This document shows, piece by piece, positions 15,482 to 22,811 of a DNA stretch of 64,000 bases; position 1 is the stretch's first letter; every line of letters starts with the position of its first letter. The DNA lies in contig JAUMVT010000003.1 of the NCBI GenBank assembly GCA_030529995.1, positions 29,342 through 93,341 of the forward strand, read 5' to 3'. The notes under the pieces were generated by a model, which ran no database searches, was not told where the DNA came from, and was given only the letters and a program-made list of their open reading frames with translations. The DNA comes from Clostridia bacterium (GTDB lineage: Bacteria > Bacillota > Clostridia > Christensenellales > Aristaeellaceae). The translations under genes and the position numbers were made by a program.

Positions 15482-16920
15482 CGATGCTTCCTCCTCACGT
15501 AGATGAAGATACCTACGGCAATGAGCAGCGCAGGCAGGATGCCGATCATCATGACGCTCCAGAAGTTATAGGAGGCAGAAGGTACGGTCAAGGTAGCCTC
15601 GTCCATGGACTTGGAGCGGATGGAGATGCTTTCTTCCTGGTCGCCCATCCAGTTCAGAGCATTCAGCAGCAGATTGCTGTTGGCGCCGCCGACGGTGTAG
15701 TCCACATTGCTGTTCAGCATATTGGCGGAGGAGAACCACACCAGCTTGCCCCCGTTTTCCGATGCAACGCCTACATTGAAGGGACCGGACGTGTCGCCGT
15801 CTTCCTTCGCCGTGGTGGACATGGACTTGCCTGCCTGCTTTGCATAGGCAGAATCCGATGTGGTCAGCAGCCAGGTAATGCTTGCATCTGTGCCTTCCAC
15901 TTCCACAAGGGGCTGGGCAATGGGCATCAGGATGTAATAGCCCCCATCTGCCAGCGCATCCGTAATATCATGGGAGGCAATGTTGGGCAGGATGTAGTGA
16001 GGATACCGGTTCAGGCAGCGGGTGCTGTCTCCCTCAATGATGATGCCGGAATCCACCGTAACACCCATGGCAGCTGTTACCTTCAGCAGGTTGGTCATCT
16101 TGCCGGACTCGATGTAGTCCGTCAGCAGCACCACATTGCCGCCATTCTGCAAATAGGAAATCAGGACTTCCGTTTCATCATCGCCCAGGTCTGCGGTAGG
16201 TGCGTTAATCAGCACGGCGCTGGCATCCTCCGGCACACTGTCCAGGCTCAGCAGAGACAAGCTTTCATAAGTCATGTTGTCCTGCTCGATCATTTCCGTT
16301 ACATCGTCGGACAGTTCGCTTTCTCCGTGACCGGTCAGCACGTACACCTTAGGCAGATTGTCGCTGGTCACGTAATGGATGGCGTTGGTCAGCACATTCT
16401 CGCCGTTGAAGCTGGTGCTGGTGTTATAGCTGTAGGTGGAATAATCCATGGAATAGCTGGTGACATAAATGTCTTCATAACCCACCAGACGATAGCGTCC
16501 GTTGCTGTCCACAATCACGCTGTTCTGGTACAGGCGGGAGGTTTCCAGATCATACCCATCCAGGAAGGTAGGCTGCAGGTTGGGATCCACCGTCTCCACC
16601 TTGATGTGGTCAGACAGAGCGGCGTACCGGTTCAGCAGCCGGGTAATGGTATCATCTTCATTGCCCGTAACAGCCAGCAGATACAGGGTCACATCCTGAT
16701 CCAGAGAGGACACAATCCGCTTGGTCTGATCCGACAGGGAATACAGTGCGTTGGTCGTCAGGTCGATTTCCGTTGCGGTGCTGGGCAGGCTGCTGACCAG
16801 CATATTGGCAACGATCGCGATGACGATCACGATCACTGCCGCCAAGGTGGACCAGCCGCCGGCCACGAAGCGCTTGCCGAAAAGCTTTTTCAGCCCCGGC
16901 TTTTTCTGTGCATTGCTCAT
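15478..16920 (-). CDS. GldG-like ABC transporter auxiliary protein
   Basis: A 480-residue membrane protein with one segment near residues 25-45 and a second near the C-terminus (about 450-470), leaving about 400 residues outside. The extracellular part matches the ABC-type uncharacterised transport system domain of GldG/IftA-like proteins, with VDPNLQPTFLDGY and VYVLTGHGESEL. The ATG at 16920 follows GGAGG by 8 bases and overlaps the permease stop by 4; a GTG 9 bases upstream is possible. In Bacteroidetes GldG works with GldF and GldA in gliding, but Clostridia lack gliding motility, so here it is more likely part of an exporter or envelope system. Confidence 0.88.
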   Translation of the reverse strand: MSNAQKKPGLKKLFGKRFVAGGWSTLAAVIVIVIAIVANMLVSSLPSTATEIDLTTNALYSLSDQTKRIVSSLDQDVTLYLLAVTGNEDDTITRLLNRYAALSDHIKVETVDPNLQPTFLDGYDLETSRLYQNSVIVDSNGRYRLVGYEDIYVTSYSMDYSTYSYNTSTSFNGENVLTNAIHYVTSDNLPKVYVLTGHGESELSDDVTEMIEQDNMTYESLSLLSLDSVPEDASAVLINAPTADLGDDETEVLISYLQNGGNVVLLTDYIESGKMTNLLKVTAAMGVTVDSGIIIEGDSTRCLNRYPHYILPNIASHDITDALADGGYYILMPIAQPLVEVEGTDASITWLLTTSDSAYAKQAGKSMSTTAKEDGDTSGPFNVGVASENGGKLVWFSSANMLNSNVDYTVGGANSNLLLNALNWMGDQEESISIRSKSMDEATLTVPSASYNFWSVMMIGILPALLIAVGIFIYVRRKHR

Positions 16921-17783
16921 TCGTTCCACCTCCGCTTCTCCATGGACTGCACCGTCAGGAACAGGAACACGCAGATAATGGAGATGTAGTATACCACGGC
17001 GGTCAGGTCAAACACGCCGTCCACAAAGGTATCAAAGCGTTCGAACACGCTGATGGATTCCATCATATCCGAGAACAGACCGGAGAAAGCAGAGGAATCC
17101 GCACTGTACCACAGGTACAGTCCCCCAATGCCCAGCACACCCACGCCTACGGACACAATGGGGTTCTTCGCCATCAGCTGAAGTACAAGGGCGAAGAGCA
17201 CCACCAGCACGATCAGGGCAATCAGGGAGGCGGAGGCATCAGTGGATACATAGCTGGCCAAAGCATTCATGAAATACAGCAGCAGCATCACCACCAGGGT
17301 GATCACGGCGGAGGCTACCTGACTTTCCGTAACAGAGGAAATAAACAAGCCGATGGAAAGCAGGCAGGCACCCAGCATGAAGAAGGCGAACAACGCCGCA
17401 TAAGCGGGTGCATACTCCATGGTGCCATACTGGGACAGAATCAGAGGATACAGGGCAATAACCAGAATCGGCATCAGCAGCACGGTCAGCATGCCCAGAT
17501 ACTTGCCCAGCACCACATCCGACAGTCGAATGGGCAGGGCATACAGCAGCTGATCCGTCTTCTGACGCTTTTCCTCCGCCAGTGCCCGCATGGAAATAAT
17601 GGGCACAGCAATCAGATAAATAAAGGAACACCCGGACAGCACATAAGCAAACTTGGCCGTGTAGCCGCTCAGATTATAGGCCATGCAGTAAATACCGGCA
17701 AAGATCAGCAGGAACGCTCCCAGCAGCCAGCCGGTAACGCTTTTGTAATAGGCGCTGATCTCCCGTTTCCATACGGCGATCAT
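16917..17783 (-). CDS. ABC-2 type permease, GldF-like
   Basis: A 288-residue membrane protein with six hydrophobic segments. The early motif MIAVWKREISAYYKSVTGW and the block PIISMRALAEEKRQKTDQLL near residue 70 are typical of the GldF/NosY-type ABC-2 permeases. It overlaps the ATPase gene and the GldG-like gene by 4 bases on each side. It should form the membrane channel for the ATPase encoded upstream. Confidence 0.9.
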   Translation of the reverse strand: MIAVWKREISAYYKSVTGWLLGAFLLIFAGIYCMAYNLSGYTAKFAYVLSGCSFIYLIAVPIISMRALAEEKRQKTDQLLYALPIRLSDVVLGKYLGMLTVLLMPILVIALYPLILSQYGTMEYAPAYAALFAFFMLGACLLSIGLFISSVTESQVASAVITLVVMLLLYFMNALASYVSTDASASLIALIVLVVLFALVLQLMAKNPIVSVGVGVLGIGGLYLWYSADSSAFSGLFSDMMESISVFERFDTFVDGVFDLTAVVYYISIICVFLFLTVQSMEKRRWNE

Positions 17784-18790
17784 TGTGCTTCCTCCTCTCC
17801 TGTTTTTTCTTCCTCGGCGGTGTCAGGGGCTTGAGCCGCAGTTTCACTCTGCGCAGGGGCATCGCTTTGGGTCAGCTCCAGGAACACATCCTCCAAGTCC
17901 GCATGGACGGTGGTCATTTCCAGCAACGTGACGTTCTCCTTGGCAAAGGCCTTGAAGACTTTCGCCCGAATGTCCTTGTCCTCCTCCGCCTTCACCAGCA
18001 GCACGGTGCTTTCCTTTTCCTCAGGCTTCACCTCTACAGAGGCTATGCCATCCACCCGGTCAAGCACCTTCCTCATGGTCTTTTCATCCGCATCCGCTTC
18101 CAGACGAAGGGTTTGGGTACCGGCAAAGCGACGGGTCAGATTTTCCGTGGTATCGCTGGCAACCAGCTTGCCGCCGGAAATAATCATGATGGAGTCGCAC
18201 ACTGCCTGTACTTCGCTCAGAATGTGGCTGGAAAGCACAATGGTGTGCTCCTTGCCCAGTTCCCGAATCAAATCACGGATTTCGATGATCTGTGCCGGGT
18301 CAAGGCCGACGGTAGGCTCATCCAGAATGATGACTTCCGGCTTGCCCAGCAGTGCCTGCGCAATGCCGACACGCTGCCGGTAGCCCTTGGACAGGTTGCG
18401 AATCAGTCGGTGGCTGACCTGGGTAATGCCGGTCTTTTCCATGATGGCGGCAATTTGCTCCGCCTGCTCCTTCCGGCTCACGCCCTTAGCCTCTGCCACA
18501 AAGCGCAGATACTCTTCCGGGGTCATGTCCGTGTACAGTGGAGGCAGCTCCGGCAGGTAGCCAATCCGCTTCTTGGCCTCCATGGGCTCCTCACTCACGG
18601 AGTGACCGTCTACCAGCACTTCTCCTTCCGTTGCACCCAGGCAGCCGGTGATGATATTCATGGTGGTGGACTTGCCTGCGCCGTTGGGCCCCAGGAAGCC
18701 GTAAATGACGCCTTTGTCAATTTCAAAGGACAGGTCAGATACGGCAGTATGTCCGCCATACCGCTTTGTCAGGTGTTTGACCTCGATCAA
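17780..18790 (-). CDS. ABC transporter ATP-binding protein, GldA-like
   Basis: A 336-residue ATPase. The start is TTG at 18790, chosen because AAGGAGG lies 8 bases upstream; the frame continues to 18913 but without a site. Walker A (FLGPNGAGKST) is near residue 40, the signature LSKGYRQRVGIAQAL near 138, and Walker B with IILDEPTVGLDP near 158. The C-terminal 100 residues include a domain typical of ABC-2 ATPases and a glutamate- and alanine-rich tail. It is the first gene of the GldFG-like operon. Confidence 0.9.
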   Translation of the reverse strand: MIEVKHLTKRYGGHTAVSDLSFEIDKGVIYGFLGPNGAGKSTTMNIITGCLGATEGEVLVDGHSVSEEPMEAKKRIGYLPELPPLYTDMTPEEYLRFVAEAKGVSRKEQAEQIAAIMEKTGITQVSHRLIRNLSKGYRQRVGIAQALLGKPEVIILDEPTVGLDPAQIIEIRDLIRELGKEHTIVLSSHILSEVQAVCDSIMIISGGKLVASDTTENLTRRFAGTQTLRLEADADEKTMRKVLDRVDGIASVEVKPEEKESTVLLVKAEEDKDIRAKVFKAFAKENVTLLEMTTVHADLEDVFLELTQSDAPAQSETAAQAPDTAEEEKTGEEEAQ

Positions 18791-18880
18791 TGCTTCTTCC
18801 TCCTTGTCATCAAACGTCAGCAACGCGCTCCGCTCAAGCAGACCGCCTGACGCCTCACGCTGGAGGGTAGTATATACCAC

Positions 18881-18898
18881 GAACCTTATGTGAACCTT
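18881..18898 (-). promoter_or_regulatory. Direct repeats GAACCTT with 11-base spacing
   Basis: Two perfect copies of GAACCTT (18881-18887 and 18892-18898 on the + strand) begin 11 bases apart, just upstream of a TATACT box on the minus strand. Such spacing is characteristic of OmpR-family regulators. A further GTGAAC lies at 18918-18923. The response regulator at 13357 is the obvious candidate, but this is inference. Confidence 0.5.
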
Positions 18899-18981
18899 AA
18901 GAGATGGGACCAAAAGTGTGAACAGTGTATGAATGTTGCAGGGTGGGGATGCTTTTCAAGCCTTCCTGTTTGTCAAAACAC

Positions 18982-19012
18982 AAAAAGAGACGAGTCTCGC
19001 GGCTCGTCTCAT
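18982..19012 (-). terminator. Terminator of the ywlG-nfnBA operon
   Basis: On the minus strand GAGACGAG and CTCGTCTC arms enclose an 8-base loop and are followed by TTTTT. It lies 19 bases after the YwlG stop. Confidence 0.85.
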
Positions 19013-19030
19013 GATGATACCATGTTGCTT

Positions 19031-19585
19031 TTATTCGTACACCGCTCTGCTGCCGCCGATATAAGGCAGTCGGGCATAGGCCATGACCAGATGGGCTTGT
19101 CCCAGATGATCATGCTTGCCGCGCAGAGGCACAGCCACCGGGCGGATGTGCATTCCAACTAGAGTATCCCCTACGTCAATGGCAGCATCGGCCTGAATGT
19201 GCATGACCAAGGCAGGATGCTGCATGTGTTTCCATGCGGCAGCAGGCACGGAGCCGCCTGCCTTGGGCTGAGGAACTGCACGCACCTGGGTCAAGCCCAA
19301 TGCCCGCAGCTCATCCTGCTCCACCACAATGGCACGGTTCAGGTGCTCGCAGCACTGAAAGGCAGCATGCAGCTCGTGCTCAGCGCACACCTGCAGCATG
19401 GCCTGTGCGATGATTTCTCCCACTTCCGGTGCGCTGGCCTTACCGATTCTTCCGCCCATGACCTCGCTGGTGGAGCAGCCAAGCACCACCACGCCCCCGG
19501 CGGGAATCTGCCCTGCATTCATCAATTCTTCCACGCAGTCGCCAAGCACCGTATAAGCTTCCTTGCGAATTTCCTCCACGTCCAT
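19031..19585 (-). CDS. ywlG: DUF436 family protein (YwlG, TIGR01440)
   Basis: A 184-residue cytoplasmic protein of the TIGR01440/DUF436 family. Recognisable blocks are VVLGCSTSEVMGGRIGKAS near residue 33, FQCCEHLNRAIVVE near residue 80 and DIGDTLVGMHIRPV-like sequence near residue 140. The double cysteine and histidine in CCEHLNRA are conserved in the family. It lies 2 bases after the NfnB stop, so it belongs to the same transcript. The function is not established; the family is usually described as a thioredoxin-fold-like or lumazine-synthase-like protein of unknown role. Confidence 0.88.
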   Translation of the reverse strand: MDVEEIRKEAYTVLGDCVEELMNAGQIPAGGVVVLGCSTSEVMGGRIGKASAPEVGEIIAQAMLQVCAEHELHAAFQCCEHLNRAIVVEQDELRALGLTQVRAVPQPKAGGSVPAAAWKHMQHPALVMHIQADAAIDVGDTLVGMHIRPVAVPLRGKHDHLGQAHLVMAYARLPYIGGSRAVYE

Positions 19586-19587
19586 GA

Positions 19588-20997
19588 TTACTGTTCCTCC
19601 ATTGCCTTTTCCTGCACATAGGCATCCATGGCGGCGGCAGCGGTCTTTCCTGCGCCCATGGCAAGGATCACCGTTGCCGCGCCGGTTACGGCATCGCCAC
19701 CGGCATACACACCTTCACGGGATGTTGCTCCCGTATCCTCCTGCACCACAATGCCGCCCCACTTCTGGGTTTCCAGTCCTTCCGTGGTGGATTTAATCAA
19801 CGGATTGGGTGAAGTGCCCAGCGCCATGATCACGCAGTCCGCAGGCAAATCCTGTTCACTGCCCTCCACGGCAACAGGACGGCGGCGTCCGGACGCATCC
19901 GGCTCACCAAGCTCCATCTGCTGGCACCGAATGCCGCTGACCCAGCCCTTGTCATCCCCCAGGACAGACACCGGGTTGGTCAGGAAACGGAATTGGATTC
20001 CCTCCTCCTGGGCGTGCTCCACTTCCTCTTTCCGGGCGGGCAGTTCCGCAGCGGTACGGCGGTAGATCACCGTGACTTCCGCCCCAAGACGGCGGGCACA
20101 CCGGGCTGCGTCCATGGCTACGTTGCCCCCGCCAACCACTGCCACCTTGCTGCCATGCTGAATGGGGGTAGCACTGTCCGGCTTGTACGCCTTCATCAGG
20201 TTCATCCGGGTCAGGAACTCATTGGCGGAATACACGCCCTTCAGGTTTTCCCCGGGGATGTTCATAAACTTGGGCAGCCCTGCGCCGGAACCGATGAACA
20301 CCGCCTCGAAACCCTGCTCCTGCATCAGTTCATCAATGGTCAGGGTGCGGCCGATGACCACGTTAGTCTCCACCTTGACACCCAATGCCTTCAGGGTTTC
20401 AATTTCCCGTGCCACAATGGCCTTGGGCAGGCGGAACTCCGGAATCCCGTACACCAGCACGCCGCCGGGCAGATGCAGCGCCTCAAACACGGTTACGTCA
20501 TAGCCCTTCTTAGCCAAGTCGCCAGCACAGCTCAGGCCGGAAGGACCACTGCCGACCACCGCCACCTTATGTCCATTAGACACAGGCTTCACCGGAGCTT
20601 CTGCCGCATGGGCGGCATGCCAGTCCGCCACGAAGCGCTCCAGGCGGCCAATGGCCACAGCCTCCCCCTTCATGCCCCGTACACACTTCTGCTCACACTG
20701 GCTTTCCTGGGGGCAAACCCGGCCGCACACAGCCGGCAGGCTGCTGGTCAGGCTGATGATGCGGTAGGCTTCCTCAAAGTCGCCTTCGCTGACAGCATGG
20801 ATAAATTCCGGAATGTGAATATGCACCGGGCACCCTGTCATGCAGGGCTTATGCTTGCAGTTCAGGCAACGCTTGGCCTCGTCCACGGCAGTGGCTTCGT
20901 CATAGCCAAGGGCAACCTCCTGAAAGTTGCTTTTCCGCTCCTCTGCCGCCTGATGGGGCATGGGATGCTTGGTAGGCATCATGTTTGGCATGGTCAC
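19588..20997 (-). CDS. nfnB: NfnB/GltA-like subunit of NADH-dependent ferredoxin:NADP+ oxidoreductase
   Basis: A 469-residue flavoprotein with two iron-sulfur clusters. The N-terminus has the cysteine patterns CLNCKHKPCMTGC and CGRVCPQESQCEQKC that bind two [4Fe-4S] clusters, then an FAD-binding GSGPSGLSCAG and an NADPH-binding GGGNVAMDAARCARR. The start may be GTG at 20997, overlapping the NfnA stop by 4 bases, or ATG 6 bases later. The protein is also similar to the small subunit of glutamate synthase; the adjacent NfnA makes electron-bifurcating NfnAB the better reading. NfnAB couples NADPH, NAD+ and ferredoxin in anaerobes. Confidence 0.88.
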   Translation of the reverse strand: MTMPNMMPTKHPMPHQAAEERKSNFQEVALGYDEATAVDEAKRCLNCKHKPCMTGCPVHIHIPEFIHAVSEGDFEEAYRIISLTSSLPAVCGRVCPQESQCEQKCVRGMKGEAVAIGRLERFVADWHAAHAAEAPVKPVSNGHKVAVVGSGPSGLSCAGDLAKKGYDVTVFEALHLPGGVLVYGIPEFRLPKAIVAREIETLKALGVKVETNVVIGRTLTIDELMQEQGFEAVFIGSGAGLPKFMNIPGENLKGVYSANEFLTRMNLMKAYKPDSATPIQHGSKVAVVGGGNVAMDAARCARRLGAEVTVIYRRTAAELPARKEEVEHAQEEGIQFRFLTNPVSVLGDDKGWVSGIRCQQMELGEPDASGRRRPVAVEGSEQDLPADCVIMALGTSPNPLIKSTTEGLETQKWGGIVVQEDTGATSREGVYAGGDAVTGAATVILAMGAGKTAAAAMDAYVQEKAMEEQ

Positions 20998-21836
20998 TGC
21001 ACCTCCTTGGCAAGCAAATTGCAGGTTTCTTCATAAGCATGGCGCTCAAAGTCCCGGTAGGTTGCTCCCCGTGCCATGGCCTCGTCAAAGTCGATTTCAT
21101 GACCGTCAAACTCCGGGCCGTCCACGCAGGCAAAGCGAGTCTTGCCGCCTACCGTCAGCCGGCAGCCGCCGCACATGCCCGTGCCGTCAATCATAATGGG
21201 ATTCATACTGGCAACGGTCTTCACGCCGAATTCCTTGGTCAGCTTGCAGACAAACTTCATCATGGGCAAGGGACCGATGGTAATGACCTCATCATAGTTT
21301 TCGCCGTTTTCAATCAGCTTGCGGAGGGCATCGGTTACCAAGCCCTTCTCCCCCCAAGAGCCGTCATCGCTCATGCGGACAAGCCGATTGGTGTGCGCTG
21401 CAAATTCCTCCTCAAGAATCACCAGATCCTTGGTGCGGAAACCCACAATGGCATGCACCTCGCAGCCCTGGTCATGCAGCTTCTTGGCTACAGGAAAAGC
21501 AATGGCGCATCCAACGCCGCCGCCGACCACGGCCACCTTATGCAGCCCCTCCGTATGGGTGGCACGCCCCAAGGGCCCCACAAAGTCGTGAATATATTCG
21601 CCCTCGGTCAGGTGATTCAGCTTGGCGGTGGTGGCACCGACAATTTGGAAAATAATCGTGACACTGCCGGTTTCCCGGTCATAATCCGCCACGGTCAGGG
21701 GAATCCGCTCCCCATCCTCGTCCACACGCAGGATGATAAACTGTCCCGGTTCAGCCTTTCGGGCGACCAGCGGTGCGTCTATGCGCATAAGCGTCACCGT
21801 AGGGTTCAGCGCCTTTTTCTCCAGAATTTTATACAC
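20994..21836 (-). CDS. nfnA: NfnA, FAD/[2Fe-2S] subunit of NADH-dependent ferredoxin:NADP+ oxidoreductase
   Basis: A 280-residue protein of the dihydroorotate dehydrogenase electron-transfer (PyrK-like) type. A GTG start at 21836 follows AAGGGGG by 8 bases; the longer frame to 21884 lacks a site. The N-terminal half binds FAD (PGQFIILRVDEDGERIPLTV), the middle binds NAD (VGGGVGCAIAFPVAK), and the C-terminal CGGC with a later cysteine in FACVDGPEFDGHEI holds a [2Fe-2S] cluster. It is coupled to NfnB by a 4-base overlap. NAD kinase lies immediately upstream, so the block gathers functions for making and reducing NADP. Confidence 0.88.
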   Translation of the reverse strand: MYKILEKKALNPTVTLMRIDAPLVARKAEPGQFIILRVDEDGERIPLTVADYDRETGSVTIIFQIVGATTAKLNHLTEGEYIHDFVGPLGRATHTEGLHKVAVVGGGVGCAIAFPVAKKLHDQGCEVHAIVGFRTKDLVILEEEFAAHTNRLVRMSDDGSWGEKGLVTDALRKLIENGENYDEVITIGPLPMMKFVCKLTKEFGVKTVASMNPIMIDGTGMCGGCRLTVGGKTRFACVDGPEFDGHEIDFDEAMARGATYRDFERHAYEETCNLLAKEVQ

Positions 21837-21868
21837 AGATGTTCCCCCTTCAGCAAGGTTTCCTTTGC

Positions 21869-21877
21869 ATTGTAGCA
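21869..21877 (-). promoter_or_regulatory. Extended -10 promoter candidate for nfnA
   Basis: On the minus strand TGCTACAAT is an extended -10 element 33 bases before the GTG start. No good -35 box is seen. It would allow nfnAB-ywlG to be transcribed apart from the NAD kinase gene. Confidence 0.5.
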
Positions 21878-21913
21878 TACTCAACGAATCGAGGAAAGAT
21901 GTTTTGCCACTTT

Positions 21914-22744
21914 TTAGTCGTTCTGCGTCAATTTCTTTTGCAGGCGGCCGTAAAAGCCTTCGTCATCCGTACGGACAAAGCGCACACGCTGAGACGCAAC
22001 GGCGCATACAACCTGATCACCGCTCTTCACCGGAATGCGGCGAATACCGTCTATCACCAGCTGAGGCTGTTCTCCGTCCCGCACCCGCTCGTTCATGGTT
22101 ACTTCCACCGTCACCGTTTCATTGCCGGAGACCACCAAAGGCGCGCACAGGGCGGCATGGGGGCAAATAGGGGTCACTACCGCCTGCACGGCTTCCGGCA
22201 GCAGAATCGGTCCCCCTGCGGAAAGGTTGTAGGCCGTGGAGCCGGTAGGCGTGCTGACCATGATGCCATCCCCTGACAGCTTTACCACGGGCATGCCGTC
22301 AATGAGCAGCTGCATTTTCAGGGTATGGCTGAAGGCACTGCGATAGATGACCACTTCATTCAGGGCAAAGAAGGGCGCTTCATCCCCTCGGGAAAGAAGC
22401 TTGCCCTCCAGCATCACCCGATTTTCCATGTGATACTTTCCTGCCAGAATCCGCTCCAGTGCCTGTTCTGCTCCCTGGGGCTCGCAGTCTGTCAGATAAC
22501 CAAGATGACCGCAGTTCACCGCCCAAATGGGCATATCCGACAAGGGATGCAAATCCCGCACGGCACGCAGAACCGTGCCGTCGCCGCCGACAGCCACCGC
22601 CAGCTCTGCCGATGTCAGCCATGCTTCATCCGCCTGACTGCGGAGCATGGCTTCGTGCCCGGCATTGCGGATGCTTGCCATCAGTTCCTCTGCACAGGCC
22701 CGAGCCTGGGGATTGGTGGTGTTGGGAATCATCAGGAAACGCAC
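21914..22744 (-). CDS. nadK: NAD kinase
   Basis: A 276-residue cytoplasmic kinase converting NAD+ to NADP+ with ATP or polyphosphate. The family motif GGDGT is near residue 54, followed by NCGHLGYL near 77, ALNEVVIYR near 127 and the glycine-rich block DGIMVSTPTGSTAYNLSAGGP near 157-178, which binds NAD. Length is normal. GGAGG precedes the ATG. It lies 77 bases upstream of nfnA on the same strand, so new NADP+ and its reduction by NfnAB are encoded together. Confidence 0.93.
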   Translation of the reverse strand: MRFLMIPNTTNPQARACAEELMASIRNAGHEAMLRSQADEAWLTSAELAVAVGGDGTVLRAVRDLHPLSDMPIWAVNCGHLGYLTDCEPQGAEQALERILAGKYHMENRVMLEGKLLSRGDEAPFFALNEVVIYRSAFSHTLKMQLLIDGMPVVKLSGDGIMVSTPTGSTAYNLSAGGPILLPEAVQAVVTPICPHAALCAPLVVSGNETVTVEVTMNERVRDGEQPQLVIDGIRRIPVKSGDQVVCAVASQRVRFVRTDDEGFYGRLQKKLTQND

Positions 22745-22769
22745 ATGCCTGCCTCCTTCTTCATAGACA

Positions 22770-22802
22770 CAATGGGAGAGCCCTTAGGACTCCCCCATTG
22801 GT
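22770..22802 (-). terminator. Hairpin after the large repeat-protein gene
   Basis: CAATGGGAGAG and CTCCCCCATTG arms surround a 9-base loop. The U-tract on the minus strand (TGTGTCT) is poor. It separates the large surface-protein gene from NAD kinase. Confidence 0.55.
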
Positions 22803-22811
22803 TGCTTGTGA

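Noticed and set aside
14150-18790. Gliding-motility operon
   Set aside because: Only GldA/F/G-like parts occur; other gliding genes are missing and the host looks like a Clostridium-type bacterium.
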